This document shows, in pieces, positions 34,925 to 45,729 of a DNA stretch of 64,000 nucleotides. Both the position numbers and the translations under genes were made by a program. How positions within the stretch are numbered: position 1 is the first letter of the stretch; each line of letters starts with the position of its first letter. Source of the stretch: Lolium rigidum (lineage: Eukaryota > Streptophyta > Magnoliopsida > Poales > Poaceae); assembly GCF_022539505.1 (NCBI RefSeq), contig NC_061514.1:328149090-328213089 (forward strand), given 5' to 3'. The notes beneath the pieces are model-generated. The model searched no databases, was not told the origin of the DNA, and saw only the letters and a program-made list of their open reading frames with translations.

Positions 34925-34958
34925 CGATTTGCATCTGACTCGTCACCAATAAATAAAC
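34925..34958 (+). promoter_or_regulatory. PGM1 core promoter
   Basis: GATTTGCATCTGAC followed after about 11 bp by AATAAATAAA, a TATA-like box. The same pair stands before PGM2 (48235-48280) and, more diverged, PGM3 (54536-54576), about 100 bp upstream of the first splice donor. Confidence 0.5.
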
Positions 34959-35935
34959 AGAGAGGTGACACTCTGGTACCTGTACTTTTACCACCACATC
35001 TCCACCTCCGCTGCTGCTGCCTCCCTCCGTCGGACGGATTTCCCGCCGCCATGCTCCCCTTCGCTGCTGCTGCACCTCAGGTACGTATAGTTGATGCTAG
35101 ACTTAATTCATGGTTAGGCAGGACATTAACACTAGCCGATCACACTTAGAACACCTAGTTTGCATACCAATAGAAGGATTAGGGGTTGGTCGGTGAAGTG
35201 CTAGCAGGGACGCCGTAGTCGTGGAGGAAGCCCATGGACTCCATCAGTAGGTCTTGTCTTCCTGTTGCTTTAGGACACCCTTGGGATCGGTCTAGGGTTT
35301 GTGTAGGGAAGATGTATAAAATGTACCTAAACTCTTGGTTAGCGGTGCCCCCAATCAGGGCAATTGTGCTGAGGTACGAACGTTTGTTCGTGACCCCTTC
35401 CACTTAACGTTACTGTTTACCCGGTCAGAGCCAAGATGAACCAGCAGTTGATACTTTAGAGCATCTCCAGTCGCGTCCCCCAAACCGTCCCCCAAACCGC
35501 GCCGGATTGAGCGTTTGGGGGACATGTTTCGTTCGTGCCGCGTTTGGGGGACGTCGCTCCCCAGCCGCGTCCCCCAAACGCCGCCCCCAAACATTTAAAA
35601 TAATTTTTCTGACATTTTTATTTCAATTTCCACAAACTAATACATAATTTGGAACGTGGTTTACACGAAAACACAGTTTGGAACATGGTTTTCCACAAAC
35701 TAATACATAGTTTGAACCATGGTGGACACAAATATAAAATATTGCAAAGAAACTATACCTAACTAGGCCGTGCATCGAAGGTTTCGTGTGTTCGCTCCTA
35801 AGAAAGAACACTCGAGGGCACACCCAGTCACCTAAACTGGAAAATCCAGCGGGAGGATGGTGCCCTTGTTGGTTCTACCGATGAGGCGAACAGGCACAAA
35901 CCTCCGTGCACGTATTCGCTGCGAAGAAACAACAC

Positions 35936-36436
35936 TCATTCGGTCGTCCTCCTCGTCGGTGCGTCGTCGTCGTCCCCGTCGACGTGGTAGTCCCGGAGGC
36001 AGCGCCTCTCGTCGAAGACCTTGACGCTCATGTCCCCGTTGCCGAAGTAGGAGAACACGAGGATGAAGCCGGCTTCGAGGCTGTGGTGGCGCGTGAACTT
36101 CTCCCGGCCGATGTTGAGGTACATCTTGCCGCGCGCGTCGTAGATCGCCTTGACGATCCACCGGCGGTAGCCGCACGAATGCTCCCGCAGATGCATCGTG
36201 CGCGGGCGTACGCCGCCGACGTACTCGGCGAAGGAGTCCGGCAGCCTCCGGATGCCGCGCGGGTCGCCCTCGGGGACGTGGACGAACTCGAACAGGACGT
36301 CCGGCTCCACGTCCATCTCCGACGATGAAGACGACGACGTGGGAGGCGACGGCGAGCGTTCAGCTATGCCGCGGCCACGACCACGACCACGACCACGGCC
36401 GCGGCCGCGAGGTCGGCCTCCGCCTCTACCAGACAT
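35936..36436 (-). CDS. B3-domain-like protein encoded in element C
   Basis: 166 residues from ATG 36436. The N-terminus is an Arg-Gly repeat ('RGRGRGRGRGRG'), then a Ser run, then about 100 residues resembling a plant B3 DNA-binding domain: 'LPDSFAEYVGG', 'RTMHLREHSCGYRRWIVKAI', 'YLNIGREKFTRHHSLEAGF', 'ILVFSYFGNGDMSVKVFD'. The spacing of W, F, L, G and VFxxxGxxxxxVxxF fits B3 folds of the REM type. A TATA box (TATAAAAA, minus strand of 36528-36535) is about 95 bp upstream, so it looks like an independent transcription unit inside the element and antisense to PGM1. The frame is open. DNA binding is inferred, not shown. Confidence 0.6.
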   Translation of the reverse strand: MSGRGGGRPRGRGRGRGRGRGRGIAERSPSPPTSSSSSSEMDVEPDVLFEFVHVPEGDPRGIRRLPDSFAEYVGGVRPRTMHLREHSCGYRRWIVKAIYDARGKMYLNIGREKFTRHHSLEAGFILVFSYFGNGDMSVKVFDERRCLRDYHVDGDDDDAPTRRTTE

Positions 36437-36527
36437 AGCGTCGAGTCTTTTTGAGAGATGGTGGCGGCTAGGGTTTGGGAGAGAGGCGCTAGGGTTTGTG
36501 TGTGAGAGGGACGATGAGAGGCGCCCC

Positions 36528-36535
36528 TTTTTATA
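36528..36535 (-). promoter_or_regulatory. TATA box of the element C ORF
   Basis: Minus strand TATAAAAA about 92-99 bp upstream of ATG 36436. Confidence 0.55.
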
Positions 36536-36760
36536 GGCCGGAGGGAGGCGGAGGAGCGGTGGCGCTCATTAACGCCGGCACGCAGAGCTAGACGCGACGG
36601 GACGCGTCGCTGCGCCCTCTGCGGGAACTGCACCGTCGCTGCGCGCCAATAACTTCCGTCGCGAGGTAGGCGACGGTTAGGTTTAAATTAATTGTGCCGC
36701 TGACGGGTCGGCCCCGCCACTCCCCGCCTCGCTTTTCGTTGTGTCGCCGGACACCGTATA

Positions 36761-36828
36761 GGGGCGCGCCGGACAAAAAAGGGCTTTGGAGGACGCGGCT
36801 GGAACGCTTTTTTTGTCCGGCGCGCCCC
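36761..36828. repeat. Perfect 20-bp inverted repeat near the right end of element C
   Basis: Arms 36761-36780 and 36809-36828 (GGGGCGCGCCGGACAAAAAA and its complement) around a 28-bp loop; the same structure is at 40054-40121 in element D. Confidence 0.9.
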
Positions 36829-37014
36829 AAATCCCTTTGGGGGACGGTTTGGGGGACGCGACTTCAAAACACCATGGAATTCTTTGGCTTCTTGAAACTA
36901 GAACCGAACATTCTTACCTTGTGATTGTTTCATTCTGCCGAATCAGCATATGCGAACAATGAATCTATCTCTTTAATGTTACTCTTTCTGTAACATTTCA
37001 AAGATAACAAAATA

Positions 37015-37245
37015 GCATACTATGTTCATTTTGATGAATAAGTATATAACTTTAGTCAAATTCAAAGCCTACTAAGTTTGACCAAATATATAGAAGAAAA
37101 TATCAAAATTTACAATATTAAATAAAACACTATAAAAATATATCCTATGGTACATCTATTAATATTGACTATGACTGGGTATCGTAAACGTCATATTTTT
37201 TGTCCATAACATTGGTCAAATTTAGAAATCGTTAATTATTGGAAA
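37015..37245. mobile_element. Possible Stowaway-type MITE remnant in PGM1 intron 1
   Basis: AT-rich stretch with 'tttagtcaaattcaaagc', 'aagtttgaccaaat' and, inverted, 'ttggtcaaatttaga', a pattern seen in grass Stowaway MITEs. Terminal CTCCCTCCGT repeats are not preserved, so the call is tentative. Confidence 0.35.
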
Positions 37246-37286
37246 ATAGGTAGTAGTACTAATTTATTTATGTTGGGCAGACAGAC

Positions 37287-40200
37287 ATGGACGCCGCTGC
37301 TGGCACTGCTCTATATCCTCTGCATCGATGCAAAACCATATACCTGGTATACACTTCCTCCATTATTGGTGATCGACTTTAAATATAAGCCGATAATGTC
37401 CAATCTCCTGATGATTAACACTGTAAACCATTGATGAGTGCATGCAGGTGAGGCATGCCCAGGGTGTTCATAATGTGGAAGGCCACAAGGATGTTAGGGC
37501 ATACCTGTCACCTGCGCTGCTTGATGCCCAACTAACCCCTCTGGGCTGGAGCCAAGTAAGATTTCTTGTTCCTTTTTTCGTGAATTGATCCCCATGAATT
37601 TCACTCAATGAACACATAATGATGATTGGAAGTGTCACTCAGCTTTTCTCATGCGGCATTTTCAAGTTCCATTGATGTTGATTTTTATATCCATTTGTAG
37701 GTTGATTGCCTTCGAGAGCATGTGACAAAATGTGGACTAGCAAAAAAGATTGAGTTGGTTATTACTTCGCCTTTATTGAGGTATAGTTTTCCTTGACCTT
37801 CGATCTATTCTTCTTGTACATATTTCAGTGTTCTGGATCTTCTTCTAAGCATTTTAATGCTTGAGAAATTGTGTTTTCCCGGTGTTGGAGTTGCATTGAT
37901 GCTTATTATCTCAGGCTTTCAGCTACTAATATAAATTGTAGCCCTGCATAACGCCTTCACTAGATTGTTCATGACTATATTTTCTTAAACCTAGACGATT
38001 CAGTGATAAACCGACTTTGCCAGACCAATGACCCATTTTTTTGCCAAATATTCCCTGCTCGTTGGCGGTTCCATCCAGGTCTGTTGCAACTTGCAACCAA
38101 ACGCATGCATATAGGGGACGATCCCATCTAACACAAGTTCTAGTTCGCAACCAAACACACGCTTAAACCTAGACTAGATTTAGTGATTGGCAGTGAATAC
38201 CAACAAATAGCTTCAATTCAAAAGCACAGTTTAGGGTTCGAGTCAGAACTGTGCAGCAATAGCTTCATGGTTGGCGTAAAATTATGAGACTTGATGTACA
38301 TCCTTGCAAGAAGCTTGACTTTTCTTTTCAAGGAGAGTGTACTATTGGGTTTTTTTTTTGTACACTTAGCGGACTTTCTTGCCGTCTGCAATTATTGCTG
38401 CATGTCTTCCATGACACATGCGCATAGAATCTAGCACAGATAAAGTTCAGTTCCAGGTTTCATTTAGACCCTTAGAGCATCTCCAGTCGCGTCCCCCAAA
38501 CCGTCCCCCAAACCGCGCCGGATTGAGCGTTTGGGGGACGTGTTTTGCTCGTGCCGCGTTTGGGGGACGTCGCTCCCCAGCCGCGTCCCCCAAACGCCGC
38601 CCCCAAATGAATATTTGTGCAGGAAAATAAAGGTTTTCATTCAATTTTGATTATATATTACAAAGTTTGAATAAAAACGGCTAGATTTCATCTAAACCTA
38701 GGCTACTGACCGCCCGGCGGCGCGTTCGACGGCCCCGCCCCGTCGTCGCCTCCCCTACGCCGCAGCTCCTCCTCGCGCGCGCCTCCTCTCCTTGCGTTCG
38801 GCGGTGGCCGGACGGTGCCGCTCCCGCCGATAGTCCTCCTCCGCCCTCCCCTCGCCGGGCCGCCCGGAGGGAGAGCTCGACGGCGCGACGAATCCGCGCC
38901 TCTTCGCGGGCACGGGCGTCGTCCCGGAGCTTCTTCTCCGACTCGAAGGACTCGACGAGGGCGCGTTGGCTGATCGGCCGTCTCGTCCGGGTGCGGGGCG
39001 TCGTCGTCGGACCGGCCGAACTCGCCGTCGTCGTCGTCGTCGTCCTCCACCTCGGTCTCCTCCGCCTCGGCCTCCTCCTCCATTGGCGCCTCCTCCTCCA
39101 CATCCGTTGGCGCCTCCATCATCGCCGCCGCAAACGCGTCGGCCGCCGCCAACCGCTCCGCCCGCCTCGCCCATAGCGCCGTAAGCGCCGACTCCCGCCG
39201 TCGACGCTCCTCCACCGTCGCCGCCGCCGGAGCTCGATCGACTCACGCCGCCGGCGCTCGATCGAGTCACGCGCGTTCACGGAACAGCGCCTGCCGGCTC
39301 ATCGCGCCGGCGCCGGCGCTCGTCGGCCCATCGCTGCTCCATGTCCTCCCGGCACCGGCGCCGTCGCTCCTCTTGTCCCGTCGAGGCGTCGAACGCCGCA
39401 ACGGTGTCGCACAGCCGCTCTCCGCCACGCTGCCGCCGCCGCGGCCTCCTCGGCCGCGGAGCGGGGGCGGAGAACGCCGCTAGATCCGCCGCCCGCTGCG
39501 CCTCACGCCGCCGGCGGGCCTCCTCCTCGAGTGCCTCCTCGAGTGCCGCACGCCGCCGCCGGCTCGTCAATGGAGGAGACGGCGGTGGAGGGAAGTGGCC
39601 ATCGCCGGGGCGGTTCGCCATTGCCACCGGTGATGGAGGAGACGGCCGTGGAGCGACGAGGGTTGTGTTTGTTGCCGGCGGGGTGTGGTGGCTACCATTG
39701 ATGAGCCGGGAGACCTTTTATAGACGCCGGCGTCGGGAAGAAAGCGCGGGAACGGACGAGAAGAGGCGGGAAGATCGCGCGGGAACGGGCGGTGGCGTGC
39801 GAACGCCGGCGACGCGTGGAGGCTGCGCGGCGACCGACGAGACGTCTCGCCCGCCCCTCCGTCGCCATTAAGGCAAAGATGCCGCTGCGCGCGAATAACT
39901 TCCGTCGCGAGGTAGGCGACGGTTAGGGTTAAAATTAACCGTGCCGGCCGACGCGTCGGCCCCGCGCCTCCTCGCCTCGCTTTCGTTGTGTCCGGCGTGC
40001 CCGGTGCGTCCCCTGTGGGACGGGGACGGGCTCGGGGCGCCGGACACCGTATAGGGGCGCGCCGGACAAAAAAGGGCTTTTGGGGACGCGGCTGGAACGC
40101 TTTTTTTGTCCGGCGCGCCCCAAATCCCTTTGGGGGACGGTTTGGGGCACGCGACTGGAGATGCTCTTAGTCATGCCCCTCATGTCAATGGCTACTAATT

Positions 40201-43188
40201 CTGCTTATCTAGCATATATATTATTAGAGGTAATTGCATCTGACATACAAAAAATTGTCATTCAGGTGCAGATTCATACAATTTCTTGCAACTTGTGGTC
40301 CAGCGGTACAAATAGTTGTCATTTAGGTGCAAATACATACAACACCAATCAAAACCTGACACTTATCAGCCACGCTGGCTCTTTCCCAGCACAAAATATT
40401 TAGCAGAAACCCCCTACGTTTGATTCAATTCACAATGCGATCCTTCCTCTAAGTTAGAATCGATTCCTCAGTTTCCTCGCGGCGGGCAGCGAACCCTAGT
40501 TGTGCGACGAGCAGGCGGCGGACCTGCCACGCTCTATTGGATCACCAATTTTCACCAATGCAATAGACTCAGGGCATCTCGGAGCGACGCATTTCGGACG
40601 TAAAAACGGAAGCGAAACATCCCTTTGAATCGGGTCAAATGGTCGAAATCGACCGCCCGTCCGTTTGCGTCTAGGGGTGTCACCAACGGGCCAACGCATA
40701 ATTTTTTCCATTGATAAACGAATAATTTACATAAATAAAAATACATAAAAAGACTTAAAAATGACCTAGCTATGGGCTACTGCTCGTCGTCGCTGACGAG
40801 GTCGATGAACTCCGGCGTTCGCCACGGAAGCTGGTACACCGGCGGTGGAGGAGGAATGGGAGCCTGCGGCAACTGCGACGAGGCCATCGGACGTAAATAT
40901 CCAGAGCCTGGGCGAATAGGACTGCGATGCAATTTGTGTGGAACTTAAGGGAGTTCTGTTAAAGACTTTGAGATGGTCTAGAGCCAGCATGGCGGACAAG
41001 TGTCAGGTTCTGATTGGTTCTGTATGTTTTTGCACAAGAATGACAACTATTTGTACCGCTGCATCACAAGTTGCAAGAAGTTGTATGAATTTGCACATGA
41101 ATGACAACTTTATGTATGTCTAGTGCAATTACCTCATATTATTATCAGAACTCCTATGATAAGCCATATATGACATAATATGACAGTGCATTGCAGTAGT
41201 ATGTAATTACCAAATGAGTCTTACAGTATTTTACAACTGTTGTCACAGGACTATGCAAACTGCAGTAGGGGTCTTTGGTGGTGGGAGCTATACTGATGGA
41301 GTAAGTGGATCGCCGTTGATGGTAGAAGGTGCTGGACACAGTGGACGTCAGGCAATTTCAAGTTTAAACTGCCCACCATTTCTTGCACTTGAGGCCTGCA
41401 GGGAGCGCTTGGTATTTCTCTCATGAAGAACACAAATAACACATTTTTTTCCGAAATGGGGTCATCCCAGCCTCTGCAGTCAATCGATGCATACGGGTTT
41501 TTATTGCATACACGAATAACACATGAGCAATTCTTTGTTAGGAAATACATAATGATGCTATCATCATTTACATTGGTTGTATTAAATAGGCTATTCTTTA
41601 CAGTTGCAGGAATAACTTATTCAGCTTACTTTGTTCTAACTTCTAAGTTCAATACCCTCATGTGAGGAGAGTAGTAGTATGCATCTGTCTCTGCTTTCCC
41701 GTAACAGTAATGCTCTGTCAGACAAATTTTCTTTAAATTTTATTTTTTCTATTTGATTTTAAAATGCAGGGTGTTAATCCCTGTGACAAGAGGAGCAGCA
41801 TAACAAAATGCCGCACTCTCTTTCCCGCCATCGATTTTTCCTTGGTAGGTACTAATTCATGAGAATGGTTCATTCAATATTGTCGTAATGGTATTTTAAT
41901 ATACATGTCATTTCGCCCTTTGCAGATAGAGAATGATGAAGATGTGCTCTGGGAACCAGATGTCAGAGAAACACGTGAGTCTCTTGCTGCTAGGGGCATG
42001 AAGTTCATTGATTGGTAATTTTCCTTTCCATAAGTTTGATTAGTGCCTTCCATTATAGTCTTTAGAATAGAAGCTTGATTAATGATCCGGTTATACATTC
42101 CCGAAAAAATGATCCGGTTATACATTCCCGAAAAAATTATCCGGTTATATGGCGATGAAACAAAAGTACATCAATAGTATTCATCTACACGTCATATATT
42201 ACTTTCGGTTCTCATTCTGTGTCAATCAAAACAATTTGTTCACCCAAACAAGCAATTCATTCACGGCTCGCCCGAACTGGCAGGGGTCCATCTTCCTAGT
42301 AATTAAATTATGTGAATATCCTCTTCGTTTTCACGTATGACGTATGGACTGGTAGGCGGAAGCTGACCCGGTCACATATGTCACTTTATCGAAATTGTCA
42401 CTTTATCCGTGTCCACACTTGCTTGTTTTACAGAAAAACTAAAACCAGTGTTGAAGGATTATGGACTGCATTGGATTTATCTTCTGCCCAGAAATTTTAT
42501 TCGTGTAGCTTGGTTAAATTAGAGTATCCTCCGATGTGCTTGCAGGTTATGGACAAGAGAAGAGAAGGAGATAGCCATTGTTAGCCATTGGGGTTTCTTA
42601 CGTCACACCTTAAACATGTACGGTAAAGAGTGTCATCCAACCGTAAGAGAGGAACTGACCAAGCAGTAAGTATTTTTCTCCTTGGTATAGATGTCAACTA
42701 ATTAATCAACCCATCATATTCTGCGAATTTCTGTTGCTGTGAGAGCACACTATTTGCAATATGTAACCATTGGAACTTGAAACCATACACAAGCATAAAT
42801 AAATCGGACTGTTTTTTTTTTCTTTCTGTAAAAGGAAAAAAGTTTTGTATTCTTCGTCTTGAGATAGAATTACGATACTGTTTAGAGAAATTATTCTGTC
42901 TTGCATTAGGCGCTAGAAGGTTCAAGCCATGGTTGACTACATCATCACTTGAGCATGTTGCTAACGTTGACTTGGTTATATACAGGTTTGCCAACTGTGA
43001 GCTCCGGTCGATGGTGTTGGTCGACCGAAGGTCAGTGCTTATTTTTGTTTCAGTAGTGATCACATTGCAGTTGATGCTTTGTTTTTCTATAATGCGGATT
43101 CGCTTGGCAACGCTGCAGGATGCTTGGATCCGATACCCGTACTTGCAATTTCCCTGGGATGGACGTTGACGAAGCTAGCAAGAACTGA
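37287..43188 (+). CDS. PGM1: phosphoglycerate mutase-like protein (histidine phosphatase superfamily)
   Basis: Coding exons 37287-37346, 37448-37555, 37701-37780, 41249-41411, 41770-41844, 41926-42014, 42546-42665, 42986-43030 and 43119-43188 give 269 residues; a leader exon ends at 35080. Catalytic-fold residues: RHAQG with His-23, SPLLR (79-83), CRE with Glu-135, and the second His in 'IVSHWGF' (206). The Ser of the usual SHSG is Trp here. The last exon has an internal deletion, ending 'GMDVDEASKN' instead of the roughly 15 residues longer tail of PGM2/3. The family transfers phosphate via a phospho-His, but the plant members' substrates are mostly unknown. Introns 1 and 4 are swollen by elements C, D and a Mutator element. 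Start chosen at the ATG in exon 2; the leader frame has no ATG. It may be functional or recently weakened. Confidence 0.85.
38700..39627 (-). pseudogene. Glu/Arg-rich coiled-coil protein of element D, frameshifted
   Basis: Starts ATG 39627 ('MAMANRPGDGHFPPPPSPP'), then basic-acidic helical sequence ('RRRRAALEEALEEEARRRRE', 'CREDMEQRWADERRRRR'). Continuity passes to a second frame at about 39280-39215 ('RRRESALTALWARRAERLA'; 'MEEEAEAEETEVEDDDDDD'), a third at about 38990 ('SFESEKKLRDDARAREEARI', 'RRAVELSLRAARR') and ends near 38690 ('AVSSLGLDEI'). At least two frameshifts break it. The original would exceed 300 residues, a charged coiled coil of unknown role. Confidence 0.55.
39716..39722 (-). 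promoter_or_regulatory. TATA box of the element D ORF
   Basis: Minus strand TATAAAA in 'gtctataaaagg', about 90 bp upstream of ATG 39627, the same spacing as in element C. Confidence 0.55.
40054..40121. repeat. Perfect 20-bp inverted repeat near the right end of element D
   Basis: Arms 40054-40073 and 40102-40121, identical to the arms in element C, each including an 8-bp GGCGCGCC palindrome. Confidence 0.9.
40227..41135. mobile_element. Non-autonomous Mutator element in PGM1 intron 4
   Basis: 909 bp with inverted repeats of about 140 bp starting GAGGTAATTGCA and a 9-bp target duplication ATATTATTA (40218-40226 and 41136-41144), diagnostic of Mutator. The interior is unrelated: it includes 'gggcatctcggagcgac' at about 40572 that looks like a degraded Harbinger-type terminus, and a GC-rich block at 40780-40890. 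No transposase. Confidence 0.88.
42082..42150 (+). repeat. 27-bp tandem repeat, about 2.5 copies, PGM1 intron 7
   Basis: Unit 'gatccggttatacattcc' plus 'cgaaaaaat', repeated at 42082, 42109 and partly 42137. PGM3 has a single related 'gacccagttatatggcc' at the same place. Confidence 0.8.
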
Positions 43189-44400
43189 GCTCGTTGAGAG
43201 CACATGGATGTCTTCTCTTATTAAACCCCAGTTCTGGCTGACAATTACTGTATATAAAATAACAAGCCAATCAAATACTACGAGAGAGAAATAAAATGCC
43301 AAGTAAGCATGCTGTTTGTCTTGTCGATCTCAGGGTAAAGTTGATCGGACAGCTAGGATTTCAAAGGCCCGGGGTGAGCTCTATCAATGGGCCCAACGGA
43401 GAAAAAAATTTAATTTCATACATGAACTGATAAAATTATTGTAAATACAAAAGCATGAATGATTTTTCAGCAGAAAAAAACATCTTACAAATTTTCTTGC
43501 CCTCGTTTGAAACCAAGAAGTATCCTAGAATCTACAAACGCATAAAGAAAGAGAAGAAACATACGAACAATCATGAGTATTTCAATGCATTTTTTGATAG
43601 CTCCAGAAAATTAGCAAAACTCAGATTAACAAACTTGATCGCTGTAGCAATACCAGGCAATCTGTATGTTACTACCCTATGTTACTATCTTCATAGTGGG
43701 TAGTTACTCCCCACTATGACTAGTCTAATGTTGGAACTTGCTTAGCCTAGTTGTGCGATTGGTAGATTTTTTTCCTTCTATTCTGCCCTATACATACAAG
43801 GTACCTGATATGGTCCCTATTTTTTTATGTAACCATATATTTTATTAAGCAATCCGTTTACCGAGATTACACATATGGTTACCACACAAGACAAATATTT
43901 GTGTCAAGCAACTTTGCGCAAGAAAACTATTTTGACCGGGCCGGGGCCATCGCCCCTTTTGCCTTGGGCCAGAGCTGGCCCTGGGTCAAACTAGCAAGGA
44001 GCGCTAGAGGCAGGGATGGGGGACGGAGCAAGGATCCCTAGCGACCAGGGGGCGTGCATCGAGCAGGAAATTGGCCGGTGCCAGTGCTGCACCGCCTAAA
44101 TCCGTCGGTGCCGCACCACCCAAATTAGCCAAAGTTGAGCCTCTATAAAAAAACCGGCCAAATTTTGGCTGGAATTCAATGAGTCTAATGGCGGAAGACT
44201 TCCGCGGGAGCTAAAATTTCCCAACCACCAACATAGACCGGTTCAGGCGCGGGGCTGGGCCCGATTCTACCTTGGATGTAGCACCCGAAAAGCTCATTGG
44301 ACTGACCAGCTATGAAAAATATTGTCCAAAAATAAGAAGGTCATTCACAACACCAGATGGCCCGCAAGGCCCGGGTCTCCACCTGTGACTCCATGTGAAG
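43189..44400. other. PGM1 3' UTR remnant and intergenic DNA
   Basis: About 43189-43280 aligns with the PGM2/PGM3 3' UTRs ('catggatgtcttctcttatt', 'ctggctgacaatta'). After that no gene. GC-rich 'ggcccggggtgagctc' (43355) and 'cgggccggggccatcgcccc' (43938) resemble ends of hAT elements but no inverted repeat or 8-bp duplication could be established. Confidence 0.4.
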
Positions 44401-44404
44401 GTCG

Positions 44405-45180
44405 ATTACAAACCAGTGGTTGGGAACAGAGAACGGCAAGAAAAAAACTCCATTGGAAATCTTGGGAGTTGCTTTCAACACCAAAGAATTTGGGAGGACT
44501 ATGGTTTCATGGTTTGGAACTGTTTAAGCAAGCCATCTTGGGCCGTCAATGCTGGCGCCTGCTGATGGATCCTTCCTCTCTCTATGCAAGGGTCTTAAAG
44601 GGCCGATATTTCTCTGACTGCAATTTCTAGGATGCTCCAAAGCCTCGATCCTCTTCGTATACTTGGAGAAGCATTCAGTTCGAAATGCAATTTCTGAAGG
44701 ACGGAGTCCGATGGGGTATCAGTGATGGAAAGAAAACTAGGATTATGACCGACAAGTAGATACCAGGTGTGCCTCCTTATACCCTACGGCCCTTGGTTTC
44801 TTTGCTGCCAGATCAGACGGTGGTGGATACGTTGATGAGGAGTGAAACAAGTGAATGGGATGTGGAACTCGTACGCACCATTTTTGAGGAAGATGTTGCC
44901 TATCAGGTGCCTATCAGTCGTCACGGAGGCGAGGACTTTGCTTGCTGGCCGTGGACTCGTTTTAGACAGTACACAGTGTTCTCAGCGTAGGTCTGAACGG
45001 GTGGCCGTCGACCACAGTAAGATTGGACAAGGATCGTCACCAGTCGTATTAGATAATTCCAGAGTTTGGAAGAAACTTTGGGCGAGCAAGGCATCGGGGA
45101 AAATGAAGACCACGCTTTGGTGATTTGCTCACGACTGTCTCCCTGCGGTACCAATTCCAGAAGATCACGTTTTGATTTTA
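44405..45180 (+). pseudogene. LINE ORF2 C-terminal remnant
   Basis: Frames read 'KKLHWKSWELLSTPKNLGGL', 'FKQAILGRQCWRLLMDPSSL', 'ARVLKGRYFSDCNF', then after a stop 'YTWRSIQFEM' and 'LKDGVRWGISDGKKTRIMTD', and later 'VWKKLWASKASGKMKTTLW', the region after the reverse transcriptase including the zf-RVT part. Several stops and frameshifts; the polymerase and endonuclease are absent. Confidence 0.75.
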
Positions 45181-45729
45181 ACTAAATTGTTCTAATAAAA
45201 AATATTCTTGAAAAATTCTGATAATTGCTAGGATAGAGGGATTTTGCAAAAACATTATCGAGTTCAGCTTCTATATCGTTTCTCATTCATATTTAAGTTG
45301 TTTGTTATGTATTATGACGAATCGTCAATTGCGGCCTCATTATATGGTGATGGTATTTCTACAGAATGTAATGATTTGTCTTTTTTGTTCATCAATTTTC
45401 TCAAATTAGCTATTCATGTTTGTGTGAGTATTAATGAACTTCTACCATGCTGATTTTTGGCAGCGGTCTAGTAGAAATTTTGCACAAGCTTTGTTAGCAC
45501 CCTTCTTTCTTCGTTTTCGGTTCTACCACTAGGCCGGCACTAAGAAAATTCCCTTCGAAATTGGTAGTACAAGGGTCTCGGGTGTGAACTCTCGGTGCCC
45601 TTTTAGAAAAAATTAAGGGTCGGATGATTTCAAACTCAGTTTGTTATTTTGACGGTTTGATCACTTTCATGAGGTATGCTAGAGATTGCTCTTAGCATTA
45701 TCAGATCCTCTAAAAGAAGGGGCAGCTAG
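45181..45729. other. Intergenic, no supported gene
   Basis: AT-rich; only short frames. No repeat structure recognised. Confidence 0.4.

Larger units (their letters stand above)
35459..36863 (-). mobile_element. Element C, Harbinger-like with cargo ORF, in PGM1 intron 1
   Basis: Begins GAGCATCTCCAGTCGCGTCC after TTA (35456-35458). The right end reads 'GGTTTGGGGGACGCGACT' but lacks the final 'GGAGATGCTC' and TTA, so the right terminus is truncated or degraded. It shares ends and a subterminal hairpin with element D, but its interior is different: a minus-strand B3-like ORF with its own TATA box. It carries no transposase. Intron 1 sequence homologous to PGM2 resumes immediately after it. Confidence 0.8.
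38475..40166 (-). mobile_element. Element D, Harbinger-like with cargo ORF, in PGM1 intron 4
   Basis: 1,692 bp from GAGCATCTCCAGTCGCGTCC to GACTGGAGATGCTC, flanked by TTA at 38472-38474 and 40167-40169. Its ends and subterminal hairpin match element C closely, but the interior encodes a different, glutamate/arginine-rich protein on the minus strand. No transposase is encoded; a PIF/Harbinger enzyme in trans is presumed from the TTA target and the GAGCATCTCCA ends shared with element A. Confidence 0.88.

Noticed and set aside
36198..36536. Plus-strand frames opposite the B3-like ORF
   Set aside because: Pro/Arg-rich mirror of the cargo ORF; no start context or domain.
43340..43985. hAT-like element suggested by 'cagggccagctctggccc' (minus) and 'ggcccggggtgagctc'
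   Set aside because: No matching inverted termini or 8-bp target duplication could be found.
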